Assembly (NCBI RefSeq): GCF_018613415.1
Contig: NZ_JAGGQG010000010.1
Location: 409,573 to 473,572, forward strand
From: Bacillus sp. ISL-18
GTDB lineage: Bacteria; Bacillota; Bacilli; Bacillales; Cytobacillaceae
Direction: 5' to 3'
DNA length: 64,000 nt
A program made the translations under genes and the position numbers. This document shows, piece by piece, positions 15,930 to 26,953 of this stretch; position 1 is the stretch's first letter; every line of letters begins with the position of its first letter. The notes under the pieces are model-generated. The model saw only the letters and a list, made by a program, of their open reading frames with translations, did no database searches and was not told where the DNA came from.

Positions 15930-16184
15930 AGTAATTCTCCTTTGTCCTTTTTAATAATTATAAAGGAGAACAAATGTTCCTGCAACTAAAATGGTTGCTC
16001 AGCATGTAGTCGTTGAGGGGTCAGCCACGACTTCCCTGCGGATTGTCTGGTAGGCTTTCGCCAACACTCTTACCTTTTTACCTATTAATAGTTGGCAAGA
16101 CAAGGTAGTAAGAGATTCGCCAGGGTTTCCCGCATATAGCTAAGTTTACGCAGCGCTCTTACGAACACTGGGGGCAATATTTTT

Positions 16185-18137
16185 ACCCGTTGGAGCAACG
16201 GTTAGCAAATGTGAATTTCTAATTCCTTTTTCTAGTATTGATTCACGGATATCTTCAGGCATTTTTTTCATAAATCCTGTATTAATGAATGCCTGTCGTA
16301 AGCGATTCTGTTCCTCAGGTGTTTCGCCCGTTAAGAATGGGAAGCTTCCCTTTTCTGTTGCTAATTCAACAGATGTTCTATATGCAGTCGTTGCAATTGT
16401 TTCAAATACTTTATCAACTAGTTCATTACCTTCTGGTGAACCATATTCTGTTTCACAGTAGATTAGGAGATCATGTAATCCCATGACACCAAGGCCAACA
16501 CGGCGCTCACCAAGAGCTTGTTTTTTGTTTTCTTCTAAGAAGTATGGAGTAGCGTTTATGACGTTGTCCTGCATTCGGACACCGATTGCTACAGTTTGTT
16601 TAAGCTTATCAAAATCAACAGTTTTGGTTTCTTTATCTGCCATTTCAGCAAGGTTTACTGCAGCAAGGTTACAGACAGAAAATGGTGCAAGTGGCTGCTC
16701 TCCACATGGATTTGTTGCAACGACTTGTTGCCCATATGCTTTTGCATTTGTCATGTCGTTTGCATTATCAATAAAGAATATACCTGGTTCAGCAGAGTAA
16801 GTAGCACAGATGTTAATTAAATTCCAAAGTTCTTTTGCCTTTATTTTCTTATAAACACGAACTTTATGGCCAAGTTTTTCCCACTCACGCACGTCACCGA
16901 CTTTATGCCATTCTTCATTGTAGATTTTCATTTCTTCTTGATTATAGTGTTCAACATATGGGAATCGCAGTTCATATTCACCATCGTTTTCAACAGCTTC
17001 CATGAATTCCTTTGTTAAACATACTGAAATGTTTGCACCAGTTAGGAATTCTGAGTTATGAACGGTGTAATTTCCGCCAGTTAACAGCTTTTCCTCTGCA
17101 TGTGCAATACTATTTTCATCAAAACCACCAAATCCAGGAATACTTTTGTAATTCACAATTCCTTGGTACATTGCCGTTTCTTGAGCTGTTAGAGGTGTAA
17201 ATTTAAGTTTATCTTTTGCATGCTTTTTGATTGTTTCATCGTTTGTATTTTCAATTAAGAATCGTAGAATTCTAGGATTCTGCATTTTAGAAATAATAAA
17301 TTCAATAATATCCGGATGCCAATCAGCCAGCATGATCATCTGAGCCCCCCGGCGCGAACCGCCTTGCTCAACTAGATGAGTCAATTTCGCAATATCATCA
17401 AGCCAAGAAACCGAACCAGAAGATTTACCATTTACGCCTCTAGCCAATGTATTACGCGGTCTTAATGTTGAACCATTCGTTCCAACACCGCCGCCGCGGC
17501 TCATGATTTCCATAACCTGTTTACGATGGTCGGAAATGCCTTCACGAGAATCTGCTACAAATGGCATGACATAACAGTTAAAATACGTAACATCCGTATT
17601 GGCCCCTGCACCATAAAGAACCCGGCCTGCAGGAATAAAGTTCAGGTTCACTAACTCTTGATAAAACTTCTCCGTCCACTCTAAGCGCTTCTCTTCCGTT
17701 GTTTCAACTGCAGCAAGACCAGTGGCATTCCTTTTCGCAATCTGCTCATAGAAGAGCTCCAATGGCTTCTCAATCACATCTAAAGAACGGATGATCTCAC
17801 CTGTTGCAGCTTCCTCAGAATCAAGTACTCCTCTAAATTCTTCTTCAACCAAAACCTTTGCCTTTTTCTTTTCCCAATCAATCTCCAAAATCGTACCTAA
17901 GCCGCGAGCTGGGAATTTTGGATCCTCTTTAATTGTTAATACAACAAAGTCGCCAGTTGTTAGGGTAATTTTTGCTGTGTCTTTAAAGGTATAACGATCG
18001 AGCATAACCAATCTTGATACACCTTTATGAGTTATTTTCATATCTGGGGTAACCGGGTGCACTTGGGGGAATAAGCGGATATCCTCATTCAACCTTTCAA
18101 AATCAATATTCATTTTTTGTCTAAAAACTACAGACAT
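16185..18137 (-). CDS. nrdJ: B12-dependent ribonucleotide reductase, 5' exon
   Basis: 651 codons from ATG 18137 (AGGAG 8 nt upstream). It covers an N-terminal region and most of the class II catalytic barrel: NPCGEQPL with the redox cysteine context, SVCNLAAVNLAEM and GVGLGVMGLHDLL are typical of NrdJ. Unspliced, the frame would read 12 residues into the intron and stop (GKNIAPSVRKSAA). The enzyme makes deoxyribonucleotides using adenosylcobalamin, independent of oxygen. The upstream region carries two NrdR-like boxes. With the 3' exon the protein is 851 aa, normal for this family. Confidence 0.95.
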
Positions 18138-18240
18138 GAGAACAACTCCTTTAAAAAAATCTCTATATTGTGCTAGATTCTAGTAGTAACGCTATATCTA
18201 GTTGTCTTAATAAATTTAAGTTAACACGTTATATCCTATA

Positions 18241-18289
18241 AATCAACATATAGTACCGAAAATATTTTCGACACCACTATATATTGTAT
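18241..18289 (-). promoter_or_regulatory. Pair of NrdR-like boxes upstream of nrdJ
   Basis: Two 16-nt sites, 18241-18256 (core CAACATATAG) and 18274-18289 (core CTATATATTG), match the NrdR palindrome acaCwAtATaTwGtgt at most positions. They are 33 bp apart, close to three helical turns, as NrdR pairs usually are. NrdR represses ribonucleotide reductase genes. The rest of the 325-nt gap (18138-18462) holds the lipM terminator and AT-rich sequence with no gene. Confidence 0.62.
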
Positions 18290-18429
18290 ACCCAGCAAAT
18301 CAGATTCAATTTGTCAAACTCAAAAAAAACTAGAATGAGAAGAAAATAAAAGATTTCAGGTGAATTTCGTCAAATAACAGGAAGATTTAACAAATTTCGA
18401 GGCTTGCCTCTTTTTTTAAAAAGTATTAA

Positions 18430-18455
18430 CAAAAGAAAAAGCGGCATGCGCCGCT
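18430..18455 (-). terminator. Rho-independent terminator after lipM
   Basis: Arms AGCGGC (18440-18445) and GCCGCT (18450-18455) with a 4-nt loop, followed on the minus strand by TTTTTCTTTT. Confidence 0.85.
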
Positions 18456-18462
18456 CCTTAGC

Positions 18463-19299
18463 TCACCTTTTAAAATTCCATTCATCACTTTCATAACGCT
18501 CTTTTGCAATTTTTTCGACATAAGCAATTTCGTCTTCTGTTAATTGGTAGGGTTCCAATTCAATATTTAGCCCTTCAGCAAAGCCTTTATAAAAAGCCTC
18601 TTTCGCTTCTTCAAGTGTTATTTTGCGGGGACTAATGGCGTTAATGGCAACGGCCTTATCCTTAAAAGCTTTTTTCATCCGTTCTTTCACTCTGTCATTA
18701 GAGTATTTAAATAAACTAAATAACTTATCCTCATCCAAATCTAGAAGAATGGATCCATGCTGCAGAATAACGCCTTTTTGTCTTGTTTGTGCACTGCCTG
18801 CCACTTTTCTGCCTTCAACCACTAATTCATACCAGCTTGGGGCATCAAAACATACTGCCGAGCGCGGATTTTTTAATGCATCACGTTCTTCCGCTGTCTT
18901 CGGAACCGCAAAATAAGCCTCGAGTCCTAAATGATGGAATCCTTTTAAAATCCCTTCCGAAATTACACGATAAGCCTCCGTAACTGTTTTAGGCATCTCA
19001 GGATGATCTTCGGAAACAATGACACTATAAGTAAGCTCATGCTCATGGAGAACACCTCGGCCGCCAGTCGGTCTTCTAACAAACCCTAAATGATGCTCTT
19101 TGACAGCATCCATATCAATTTCTTTTTCTACTTTTTGAAAATAGCCAACAGACAAGGTTGGTGGATTCCAGCCATAGAAGCGTATGACCGGAGGAAACTT
19201 TCCTTCACTATGCCAATCAAGCAAAGCCTCATCTAAAGCCATATTATAGGATGGTGAACCATTACCGGAATCTATAAAACGCCAAGTTTCTTTTTTCAT
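18463..19299 (-). CDS. lipM: Octanoyl-[acyl carrier]:protein N-octanoyltransferase LipM
   Basis: 278 aa. It shows the lipoate/biotin transferase fold signatures [18 protein letters not shown] and the catalytic cysteine in [13 protein letters not shown] near residue 150. In B. subtilis LipM (YqhM) moves octanoate from acyl carrier protein to GcvH, the first step of lipoate synthesis, which supplies the glycine cleavage system encoded nearby. Transcribed alone, between nrdJ and the divergent yqhL. The B. subtilis neighbour mntR (yqhN) is not present. Confidence 0.93.
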   Translation of the reverse strand: MKKETWRFIDSGNGSPSYNMALDEALLDWHSEGKFPPVIRFYGWNPPTLSVGYFQKVEKEIDMDAVKEHHLGFVRRPTGGRGVLHEHELTYSVIVSEDHPEMPKTVTEAYRVISEGILKGFHHLGLEAYFAVPKTAEERDALKNPRSAVCFDAPSWYELVVEGRKVAGSAQTRQKGVILQHGSILLDLDEDKLFSLFKYSNDRVKERMKKAFKDKAVAINAISPRKITLEEAKEAFYKGFAEGLNIELEPYQLTEDEIAYVEKIAKERYESDEWNFKR

Positions 19300-19489
19300 G
19301 TTAAAACCTCATTTAATAAAATAATTACAAATTTTAGTCTACCAAAATCTGATAGGAATTCAAAACGAGATGTTTCTGGTATAATTTTATTAGGCATCAA
19401 AAAAAGTTTTTCCTTTACATCTTTATCTTTAATGGAATGACTTATATAATAAATACTAGTGCAGTAAAGCTTGAAAGGAGCAAAAGAAG

Positions 19490-19873
19490 TTGAATTCACT
19501 CTATTCTTTATTAATTATTATTTTAGCCGTTATTATCTACTCCCTGTTTACCTATTTTTATCAAAAGAGGATTGTTAAAACGGCAACAGAAGAAGAATTC
19601 CGTGCAGGATATCGTAAGGCACAACTTATAGATGTTCGTGAACCGAACGAGTTTGAAGGCGGCCATATTTTAGGAGCACGCAATATTCCCATGTCACAAC
19701 TTAAAATGCGCATGAAAGAAATTCGCCCAGATATGCCGGTATTTTTATATTGCCAAAGCGGTATGCGCAGTGCACGTGCAGCACAATTCTTACATCGCAG
19801 AGGTTACAAAGATTTAACTCAGCTTCAAGGCGGATTTAAAAAATGGACAGGTAAAGTAAAAGCCAAAAAATAA
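19490..19873 (+). CDS. yqhL: Rhodanese-like protein YqhL
   Basis: 127 aa from a TTG start with GGAG upstream. An N-terminal membrane helix (about 3-21) is followed by a single rhodanese domain with active-site loop CQSGMRSARA, catalytic Cys near residue 88. It probably carries sulfane sulfur at the membrane. Substrate unknown. It is divergent from lipM, as in B. subtilis. Confidence 0.92.
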   Translation: MNSLYSLLIIILAVIIYSLFTYFYQKRIVKTATEEEFRAGYRKAQLIDVREPNEFEGGHILGARNIPMSQLKMRMKEIRPDMPVFLYCQSGMRSARAAQFLHRRGYKDLTQLQGGFKKWTGKVKAKK

Positions 19874-19879
19874 TAAAAC

Positions 19880-19916
19880 TAAGGGTTCCGGTATACTTTC
19901 CGGAACCTTATTTAAT
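19880..19916 (+). terminator. Rho-independent terminator after yqhL
   Basis: Arms GGTTCCGG (19884-19891) and CCGGAACC (19900-19907), extended by TAAG/CTTA, then a T-rich tail. Confidence 0.85.
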
Positions 19917-19930
19917 TTTTAAACGTAGCA

Positions 19931-19956
19931 AAGGTCAGATACCAGGATCTGACCTT
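19931..19956. repeat. Short palindromic repeat (REP-like) between yqhL and gcvPB
   Basis: Perfect 10-bp arms AAGGTCAGAT and ATCTGACCTT around a 6-nt loop. There is no U-run on the gcvPB strand, so it is more like a dispersed palindrome than a terminator. Confidence 0.55.
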
Positions 19957-19964
19957 ATGTTTAC

Positions 19965-21425
19965 TTAAGCCTTCTGGTATTTTAAAACTGGTTTACGTGC
20001 TGCTAGTGTTTCATCTAGCCGGCCGACAACCGTGGTATGCGGAGCCTCTTGTACAATCTCCGGATGTTCTTCGGCCTCTTTTGCAATTTGAATCATCGCC
20101 TCAATAAAAGCATCAAGTGTTTCTTTTGATTCTGTTTCTGTCGGCTCAATCATGATACATTCTTCCACGTTTAACGGGAAGTAAATGGTTGGTGGATGAT
20201 AGCCAAAATCAAGCAGGCGTTTGGCAATATCGAGTGTCCGTACGCCTAATTTTTTCTGGCGTTTACCGCTTAGCACAAACTCATGCTTACAATGTCTATC
20301 AAAAGGCAAATCATAATATTCGGCAAGTCTTCTCATCATGTAGTTAGCGTTTAAGACTGCATACTCGGTGACCGCTTTTAAGCCATCCGGCCCCATCGAA
20401 CGAATATACGTATAGGCTCGAACGTTTATCCCGAAGTTTCCGTAGAACGGCTTTACACGTCCAATTGCTTGCGGTCTGTCGTAGTCTAGTATATATTCAT
20501 CTCTTCGCTTAGTAATAATTGGTTTTGGCAAAAACGGAATCAGGTCAGCTTTCACTCCAACTGGACCCGAACCAGGACCTCCGCCTCCGTGTGGACCTGT
20601 AAAGGTTTTATGAAGGTTTAAATGGACCACATCAAATCCCATATCGCCTGGTCTAGCCTTTGATAAAACCGCGTTTAGGTTTGCGCCGTCATAATACAGT
20701 TTTCCACCTGCTCCATGAACAATGTCAGCCATTTCAAGAATTTGTTCTTCAAATAAACCAAGCGTATTGGGATTGGTTAACATAAGAGCAGCCGTATCCT
20801 CACTGACAACACGTCTTAAATCTTCGAGATCAACAAGGCCTTGATTGGTAGATTTCACCGTAATGGTTTCAAATCCAGCAATCGTCGCCGAAGCAGGGTT
20901 TGTACCATGGGCAGAATCCGGAACGATTACTTTCGTCCGTTTTATATCACCATTTGATTCATGGTACGCCCGGATGAGCATTAATCCTGTCCATTCACCA
21001 TGGGCACCTGCAGCAGATTGTAAGGTGACTTCGTCCATACCGGTTATTTCAATTAAGTGCTGCTGAAGATCGTATAGAAGTGCAAGCGCCCCTTGAACGG
21101 AACTCTCCTCCTGCAGAGGATGAATATGTGCAAAGCCGTTGTATCTGGCAACACTTTCATTGATTTTTGGATTATATTTCATTGTACAGGAGCCAAGTGG
21201 GTAAAAACCCGAATCCAGGCCATGATTCCTTTTTGAAAGAGCTGTATAGTGACGCATAATATCAAGCTCAGAGACCTCTGGAAGTTCCGGCTCTTCTTCA
21301 CGCAAGTAACCCTCTGGAAGCAGGCTGCTCACCTCTAATTCCGGTATATCCATTTCCGGGAGGCTGTAACCGATTCGCCCAGGAGTACTACGTTCAAAAA
21401 TGAGTGCTTGGTCTTGGTTATGCAT
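19965..21425 (-). CDS. gcvPB: Glycine dehydrogenase (decarboxylating) subunit 2
   Basis: 486 aa, the normal length of split-type GcvP subunit 2. The pyridoxal phosphate lysine lies in [20 protein letters not shown] near residue 275. With subunit 1 it forms the P-protein, which decarboxylates glycine and passes the methylamine to the lipoyl arm of GcvH. It overlaps gcvPA by 8 nt, so it is translated together with it. Last gene of the riboswitch-controlled operon. Confidence 0.97.
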   Translation of the reverse strand: MHNQDQALIFERSTPGRIGYSLPEMDIPELEVSSLLPEGYLREEEPELPEVSELDIMRHYTALSKRNHGLDSGFYPLGSCTMKYNPKINESVARYNGFAHIHPLQEESSVQGALALLYDLQQHLIEITGMDEVTLQSAAGAHGEWTGLMLIRAYHESNGDIKRTKVIVPDSAHGTNPASATIAGFETITVKSTNQGLVDLEDLRRVVSEDTAALMLTNPNTLGLFEEQILEMADIVHGAGGKLYYDGANLNAVLSKARPGDMGFDVVHLNLHKTFTGPHGGGGPGSGPVGVKADLIPFLPKPIITKRRDEYILDYDRPQAIGRVKPFYGNFGINVRAYTYIRSMGPDGLKAVTEYAVLNANYMMRRLAEYYDLPFDRHCKHEFVLSGKRQKKLGVRTLDIAKRLLDFGYHPPTIYFPLNVEECIMIEPTETESKETLDAFIEAMIQIAKEAEEHPEIVQEAPHTTVVGRLDETLAARKPVLKYQKA

Positions 21426-22764
21426 GCAAATCCCCCAATTCTTTCACAAAAGTATCAATTTCATCCTTTGTTCGTTGTTCCGTTACCGCAATCAGCATAT
21501 GGTTAGACAGTTCTGAATAGTCACGTCCTAAATCATAGCCCCCGATGATTCCTTTTTGTAACAATACTTGATTGATTTCTTTAACAGGTTTGCCTAATTT
21601 TACAACAAATTCGTTAAAGGAGAAGCCATCATAAGCCACTTCAAACCCTGCCTCTTTAAAGGCATTCTTGGCATAATGCGCTTTTTGCAGATTTGCTGCA
21701 GCCATTTCACGAACACCCTTTTTACCTAATGCAGTCATCGCAACAGATGCGGCAAGAGCATTAAGGGCTTGGTTTGAGCAAATATTTGAAGTCGCCTTTT
21801 CACGACGGATATGCTGTTCACGGGCTTGTAGTGTTAAGACAAACCCGCGTCGTCCTTGGTCATCCACCGTCTGTCCGACAAGACGGCCTGGGACCTTCCT
21901 CATTAATTTGCTGGTAACAGCAAAATAGCCGCAGTGCGGGCCTCCAAACGCTGCTGGGATACCAAATGGCTGGGCGTCGCCAATGACAATATCCGCCCCA
22001 AACTTGCCTGGTGGCGTTAATACACCTAATGAAAGTGGATTGCTATTTACAATGAACAACCCTTTATGGGCATGAATCATTTCCTCGATTTCTTTTAATG
22101 GCTCTAAGCGTCCAAAAAAGTTTGGATATTGGACAATCACCCCTGCCACGTCCTCGGTTACTAAATCCTTTAAGGAAGCAAGATCTGTTACTCCATCTTT
22201 AATAGGAGCTTCTATTACTTCAAGATACTGCCCTGTTGCATATGTTTTAAGGACCTCGCGATACTCTGGATGAACCGCGCTTGAAACGACAATTTTCTTC
22301 CGTTTCGTATGACCTGCACTAAGCATAGCAGCCTCGGCAAGGGCAGTGCCCCCATCATACATGGAGGAGTTGGCGACATCCATACCGGTTAGCTCACAAA
22401 TCATCGTTTGAAATTCAAAAATAGCTTGAAGTTCACCTTGAGAGATTTCAGGCTGGTATGGTGTATAAGCTGTATAAAATTCAGAACGGGAAATGACATG
22501 GTCCACAATTACAGGCATATAGTGATCATAAACACCTGCACCTAAAAACGACACATTTCTTTTGAAGTCAGCATTTTGGTCTGCTAACTTAAACAGTTCC
22601 TTCAACAGTGCTGGCTCAGACTTTGCCTCTTTAATGTTATACTCACCCTTAAATCTAACTTTTTCAGGGATATCGCTAAACAGTTCATTTATTGAAGAAA
22701 CGCCAATGGTTTCGAGCATAGCCTTCTTATCTTGTTCAGTCATGGGTAAATAGCGATGTTTCAT
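21418..22764 (-). CDS. gcvPA: Glycine dehydrogenase (decarboxylating) subunit 1
   Basis: 448 aa, standard for GcvPA. Conserved segments include [18 protein letters not shown] and [18 protein letters not shown]. It pairs with GcvPB as the P-protein of glycine cleavage. It lies 22 nt after gcvT and overlaps gcvPB, in the B. subtilis order gcvT-gcvPA-gcvPB. Confidence 0.97.
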   Translation of the reverse strand: MKHRYLPMTEQDKKAMLETIGVSSINELFSDIPEKVRFKGEYNIKEAKSEPALLKELFKLADQNADFKRNVSFLGAGVYDHYMPVIVDHVISRSEFYTAYTPYQPEISQGELQAIFEFQTMICELTGMDVANSSMYDGGTALAEAAMLSAGHTKRKKIVVSSAVHPEYREVLKTYATGQYLEVIEAPIKDGVTDLASLKDLVTEDVAGVIVQYPNFFGRLEPLKEIEEMIHAHKGLFIVNSNPLSLGVLTPPGKFGADIVIGDAQPFGIPAAFGGPHCGYFAVTSKLMRKVPGRLVGQTVDDQGRRGFVLTLQAREQHIRREKATSNICSNQALNALAASVAMTALGKKGVREMAAANLQKAHYAKNAFKEAGFEVAYDGFSFNEFVVKLGKPVKEINQVLLQKGIIGGYDLGRDYSELSNHMLIAVTEQRTKDEIDTFVKELGDLHA

Positions 22765-22785
22765 AACCTTGCTCCCCTCGTGTTT

Positions 22786-23889
22786 TTACTTTTCTCTTTT
22801 ATAAAAAGGTGTTGGAACGACTGATGCTTTTAATCGTTTGCCGCGGATTTCAACTTCAACCGTTGATTCTAAGTCGGCATATTCCGTTTTAATAAGTGCT
22901 AAACCTATATTTCGTTTTAAAGTAGGCGACTGTGTCCCCGTAGTCACTTCACCAATAAGTTCTTCGCCTTTATATACAGGGTATCCATGACGTGGAATAC
23001 CACGGTCGATCATTTCAATCCCTGCTAATTTCCTAGTTAAGCCGGTCTCCTTCTGCTTTCTTAACGCTTCCTTCCCGATGAAGTCAGCTTCCTTATTTAA
23101 CTTCACAGCAAAAGCAATCCCTGCTTCTAAAGGAGTAATCTCAGGGGATAGCTCTTGTCCATAGAGTGCTAGGACCGATTCAAAACGCAGGGTATCACGT
23201 GCCCCTAATCCGCATGGAAGAACCCCGTCTTGTTCTCCTGCCTTTAATATGGCTTTCCAAAGGTCAACCGCATCGGCAGCATCACAGTAAACCTCAAAAC
23301 CATCTTCGCCGGTATATCCTGTTCTTGATACTAATGCCTTTTTATTGTTTAAAATGACTTCTTGCTGAAATTTGAAAAAGCCGATTTGACTTAAGTCTGT
23401 ATTTCCGGAAAGCTTTTGCAGAACCTTTTCTGCAAGTGGTCCTTGAAGTGCAAGCTGGGCTGTCTTTTCGGATAAGTTTTCAAGGATCACCTCTCCTTCA
23501 ACATGGTCCTCAAGCCATTTATAGTCCTTTTCAATATTGGAAGCATTAACCACGAGTAAATAATGATGGTCCTCCATTTTATAAACAAGTAAATCATCGA
23601 CAGTTCCGCCATTTTCATAACACATCGCGGTGTATTGAGCGCTGCCGTTTTTAATTTTTGAAATATCATTCGTCATCATTTTTTGTAAAAATGGTAAACT
23701 ATCTTTCCCTTTAACTTCCACTTCACCCATATGGGAAACATCAAACAGACCTGCTTTAGTACGGACCGCTTCATGTTCATCCTTAATGCTGGAAAATTGG
23801 ACCGGCAGTTCCCACCCACCAAAATCGATGGTCTTTCCTCCGTATTCTTTATACACTTCAAAAAGCGGAGTACGTTGTAATTCAGTCAT
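22786..23889 (-). CDS. gcvT: Aminomethyltransferase (glycine cleavage T-protein)
   Basis: 367 aa, with family segments [28 protein letters not shown] and the C-terminal strand TPFYKREK. It transfers the methylene group from the H-protein to tetrahydrofolate. First gene of the operon, 40 nt after the riboswitch terminator, with GGGGG as ribosome binding site. Expression is expected to rise when glycine binds the leader. Confidence 0.97.
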   Translation of the reverse strand: MTELQRTPLFEVYKEYGGKTIDFGGWELPVQFSSIKDEHEAVRTKAGLFDVSHMGEVEVKGKDSLPFLQKMMTNDISKIKNGSAQYTAMCYENGGTVDDLLVYKMEDHHYLLVVNASNIEKDYKWLEDHVEGEVILENLSEKTAQLALQGPLAEKVLQKLSGNTDLSQIGFFKFQQEVILNNKKALVSRTGYTGEDGFEVYCDAADAVDLWKAILKAGEQDGVLPCGLGARDTLRFESVLALYGQELSPEITPLEAGIAFAVKLNKEADFIGKEALRKQKETGLTRKLAGIEMIDRGIPRHGYPVYKGEELIGEVTTGTQSPTLKRNIGLALIKTEYADLESTVEVEIRGKRLKASVVPTPFYKREK

Positions 23890-23929
23890 CCATTTATCCC
23901 CCTTATACTGAATCAGGCTTTTTACGATA

Positions 23930-23977
23930 AAAAAAGGACAGAAACCTCCCTATGAATATAAGAAGGTCTCTGTCCTT
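23930..23977 (-). terminator. Terminator arm of the glycine riboswitch
   Basis: Long stem AGGACAGAGACCTTC.../...GGAGGTTTCTGTCCT followed by seven T on the minus strand. It directly follows the second aptamer and shares its 3' end, the normal layout of a transcription-control expression platform. Confidence 0.88.
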
Positions 23978-24130
23978 GCACCTGAAAGTTTACCTAAAGT
24001 GGTTTTCCCCGTGGGTGGCTGCTAATCTTGCAGCGCTCTCCAGAGCTGCGTCAAACAAGAGTTCTTTTGCCTGAGAGATTCACATTTCTGCTTGCTCCTT
24101 CGGCGCTACGTTCCGTAGTCTCTCCCCTTG
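23965..24130 (-). ncRNA. Tandem glycine riboswitch upstream of gcvT
   Basis: On the minus strand the leader reads GGGGAGAGACTACGG, then GCGCCGAAGGAGCAAGC and ATCTCTCAGGCAAAAGAAC for the first aptamer. The second aptamer has GGAGAGCG, CCACCCACGGGG and TTTCAGGTGC. These are the conserved blocks of the two-aptamer glycine riboswitch. Glycine binding is expected to prevent the following terminator from forming and to switch on gcvT-gcvPA-gcvPB. The remainder of the 455-nt gap to yqhH (24131-24344) is AT-rich and holds the divergent promoters. Confidence 0.95.
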
Positions 24131-24344
24131 CTGTCATCCGCATTATAATATTTTTTAATTGGGTAATACTAATTATACTTAAAAAATAAATTACTTTATT
24201 AAAATATTTAAAACATTCTAAAGCTATTATCATCCTATCATTAAACTACAACATTGAGCAATAAATTTATTAGAAAATTAGAACACCATTCTCCCTTTTA
24301 ATTGGCAAAATAAATGATACAACATTGTATGAAAAGGAGCTGTA

Positions 24345-26036
24345 ATGATGTCAGTTGAAATTAAATTTGATTCCTCTTGGCAGGATGATTTTTTACATAG
24401 AATAGACAACGATGGTCCGTGGGGCAATTGGGAGCTTTTTAAACTAGCAATCGATGTGGAAAAACATTTGGTGATCCCTGAGTTTGAAGGCTTGCAGGCT
24501 CCAAATCATCTTCCAAATTTAACCCCATTGCCGCATCAGCTCGAAACAGCCAAACAAGTGATTGAAAACATGAATGGTAAAGCCATTCTTGCTGATGAAG
24601 TGGGACTAGGAAAAACAATCGAAGCAGGATTAATTTTAAAGGAATACATGATCCGCGGCTTAGTAAAAAAGGTGTTAATACTGGTCCCGGCCTCTTTGGT
24701 AACCCAGTGGGCAATTGAACTCAACAGCAAATTTTTTATACCTGCTATTACTCAAAGAAAAAGCTATGTCTGGGAACAGTGCGATGTCGTGGTTTCTTCG
24801 ATTGATACAGCGAAGCGAGATCCTCACCGTGATATTATTTACAAGCAGGACTACGACCTTATTATTATTGATGAGGCCCATAAATTAAAAAATAACAAAA
24901 CGAAAAACTACGAATTTGTCCAAAACCTTAAAAAGAAATTTTGTTTATTATTAACAGCCACGCCTATCCAAAACCGAATCGAAGAGATCTTTAATCTTGT
25001 TTCCCTTCTAAAACCCGGGCACCTGGGCAGTGAGACCGCCTTTTATGAAAAATATAAACGGGATGCCCGTTCGTTAAATGATAATGAGCATTTAAAAGAA
25101 CTAGTAAACAAGGTCATGATTCGGAATCGCCGTGCCGATACCGGTATTGAATGGACAAAAAGACAGGTTGAAACCATTCCGATCGAATTTTCCCCTGGTG
25201 AAAAGGATCTTTATGAATCCATTTCAATGCTGAAAAATGAAGGGGATTGGGCTCAAACAAGTGCTTTTTCGGTGATGACCTTACAGCGTGAGGCTTGCTC
25301 TAGTCGTGAGGCTGTTTTCTATACGCTAAAAAACATGCTGCAAAAGAAAGAGGACCCCACTCCTGGTTTTGAAGAACAAATCCAATTTTTAATTAACAAG
25401 GTTGAGGCTGTCCAGCAAAATTCAAAGGCTGAAAAAGCGCTTGAATTAATCCAGCAGGTAAATGATAAGGTGATCATTTTTACGGAATATCGTGCTACTC
25501 AGATGTATTTGCAATGGTATTTAAAGCAGCACGGAATCAGCTCGGTTCCTTTCCGTGGTGGTTTTAAACGAGGAAAGAAAGATTGGATGCGGGAATTGTT
25601 CCAGAAGCATGCACAAGTTCTCATTGCTACTGAGGCTGGAGGGGAAGGAATCAATCTACAGTTCTGCAACCATATTATTAATTTCGATTTACCTTGGAAT
25701 CCAATGCGGCTTGAACAGCGGATTGGGCGGATCCATCGTCTTGGTCAGGAAAAGGATGTCATGATTTATAATTTTGCGATCAAGGGCACGGTGGAAGAAC
25801 ATATTCTGAAGTTGCTTTATGAGAAAATCCACCTATTTGAAAAGGTTATCGGTGAATTGGATGATATCCTGACAAAGCTTGAATTTGGTAATATTGAAGA
25901 CCACCTAATTGATATATTCGGTCAATCTAGTTCTGAGGGTGAAATGAGAATAAAAATGGAGAACTTATCATCTATGATTGAATTTGCACAATCAATGAAG
26001 GAGGGTGAATCACATGCAGCAGCAGGAAATTCATGA
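24345..26036 (+). CDS. yqhH: SNF2-family helicase-like protein YqhH
   Basis: 563 aa superfamily 2 ATPase. Visible motifs are Walker A DEVGLGKTIEAGL near residue 83, DEAH Walker B near 176, LLTATPIQN (motif III) and the C-terminal RecA domain with ATEAGGEGINLQFCN and RLEQRIGRIHRLGQ (motif VI). It may remodel protein-DNA or RNA polymerase complexes as RapA does; this is inferred from the family. AAGGAG lies upstream of two adjacent ATG codons. It overlaps yqhG by 23 nt. Confidence 0.92.
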   Translation: MMSVEIKFDSSWQDDFLHRIDNDGPWGNWELFKLAIDVEKHLVIPEFEGLQAPNHLPNLTPLPHQLETAKQVIENMNGKAILADEVGLGKTIEAGLILKEYMIRGLVKKVLILVPASLVTQWAIELNSKFFIPAITQRKSYVWEQCDVVVSSIDTAKRDPHRDIIYKQDYDLIIIDEAHKLKNNKTKNYEFVQNLKKKFCLLLTATPIQNRIEEIFNLVSLLKPGHLGSETAFYEKYKRDARSLNDNEHLKELVNKVMIRNRRADTGIEWTKRQVETIPIEFSPGEKDLYESISMLKNEGDWAQTSAFSVMTLQREACSSREAVFYTLKNMLQKKEDPTPGFEEQIQFLINKVEAVQQNSKAEKALELIQQVNDKVIIFTEYRATQMYLQWYLKQHGISSVPFRGGFKRGKKDWMRELFQKHAQVLIATEAGGEGINLQFCNHIINFDLPWNPMRLEQRIGRIHRLGQEKDVMIYNFAIKGTVEEHILKLLYEKIHLFEKVIGELDDILTKLEFGNIEDHLIDIFGQSSSEGEMRIKMENLSSMIEFAQSMKEGESHAAAGNS

Positions 26037-26805
26037 TTTTCTTCTAAAGTATTTTCAGGCAAACGATTGCCCCATTGTTGAAAATAAGCCTGGATATTTA
26101 ATCGTTCAGTTAACGGTGGAACTTGATAAAGAATTGATGAACCGTCCCTTTTACTGGCATTACCTCGAAAAAACAGGCGGCATCCCAAATCCAATGAGCT
26201 TAACAATGATCACTGATCAAAAAAAAGCTCCGGAAAATATGAAGGGAGAAATTATTCATTTTGGTTCTCCCCGGCTCCATCAAATCTTTGCTTCAACCAA
26301 AATGTTAGCCAGTTATATTCGTTTATATGAAAATCATTCATACATTCAAAACCAAACAGCATTGTTTCCATGGTTGTGTATGAATGTAAAGATCTCTTAT
26401 CAGTGTGACCGGAAACGTGATATTTTTAAGTCAATCGGCCTGCAGCTTATAAACGGTCAAATGGTCGAAAATTTTCACGACCGCCTTCAAAAAATAGCTC
26501 TTACCCCTAAAATTCCGGATTACTCGTTTACGTTGTCGCCGTTGGTTAAACCAAAAAGCGGGATGATTCGGGTAGAAAATTATTTAAGAAACGTGATTTC
26601 AGAAGAGGACCACACTTGGGCCGAGGAGGCTCGCAATCGGTGGGAACAAGACTTACGGTTACTAAATCATTTCTATGAAGATGAAGAAGAAACAAATGAG
26701 AACTATGAAACCGAAAAAATGGCGCTGAAAGAACAATATGAACCCAAAATCAACATCTCCTTCATCAACGGCGGTCTCTTCTACTTAACTGAAAAAGCTA
26801 TATAA
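26014..26805 (+). CDS. yqhG: YqhG family protein
   Basis: 263 aa. The ATG at 26014 (MQQQEIHDFLLKYF) is chosen because AAGGAGG lies at the correct distance; an in-frame GTG at 26005 is inside that site. It is an acidic protein with no membrane segment and belongs to an uncharacterised Bacillus family always found with yqhH. Overlap with yqhH indicates coupled translation and a shared function. In B. subtilis sinI-sinR-tasA-sipW lie between this gene and comGA; here comGA follows after only about 150 nt. Confidence 0.9.
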   Translation: MQQQEIHDFLLKYFQANDCPIVENKPGYLIVQLTVELDKELMNRPFYWHYLEKTGGIPNPMSLTMITDQKKAPENMKGEIIHFGSPRLHQIFASTKMLASYIRLYENHSYIQNQTALFPWLCMNVKISYQCDRKRDIFKSIGLQLINGQMVENFHDRLQKIALTPKIPDYSFTLSPLVKPKSGMIRVENYLRNVISEEDHTWAEEARNRWEQDLRLLNHFYEDEEETNENYETEKMALKEQYEPKINISFINGGLFYLTEKAI

Positions 26806-26815
26806 ACTACCCTAT

Positions 26816-26862
26816 ACGGTGACAGGCACCATGTGAATAATTCACATGGTGCCTGTCACCGT
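26816..26862. repeat. 22-bp perfect palindrome between yqhG and comGA
   Basis: Arms 26816-26837 and 26841-26862 are exact complements with a 3-nt loop; the arm contains GGTGACAGGCACCATGTG. A run of A and T follows, so it may terminate yqhHG transcription in both directions. The GGTGACAGGCACC core looks like a dispersed Bacillaceae palindrome (from memory). Confidence 0.75.
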
Positions 26863-26953
26863 TATGCCCCAAAAAAAATTTTTTTATATTTTTAAAAATA
26901 AAGAAGGATAAGCATGAACCCTGTCGAATTATGAGTAATGAAAAAGTAAAAAG

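Larger units (their letters stand above)
15031..16184 (-). ncRNA. Group I intron in nrdJ
   Basis: 1154 nt between the two nrdJ exons, on the minus strand. The 5' exon ends in T (GGGT) and the intron ends in G (15031), as group I rules require. GGGT of the exon can pair with GCCC at 16173-16176 as P1. Core elements are visible: P (GCGGGAAACC near 16120-16136), Q (ACAATCCGCAGGGAAG, 16031-16046), R (CCTCAACGACTACATG, 16003-16018) and S (GATATAGTCTGACC, 15100-15113), with GACTA/TAGTC forming P7. The endonuclease gene lies between R and S, in the P8 region. Splicing gives TVAPTG-STGTM. Confidence 0.93.

Noticed and set aside
16146-16184. NrdJ C-terminus GKNIAPSVRKSAA as a natural end
   Set aside because: These residues are encoded by the intron and are removed by splicing; core intron motifs follow.
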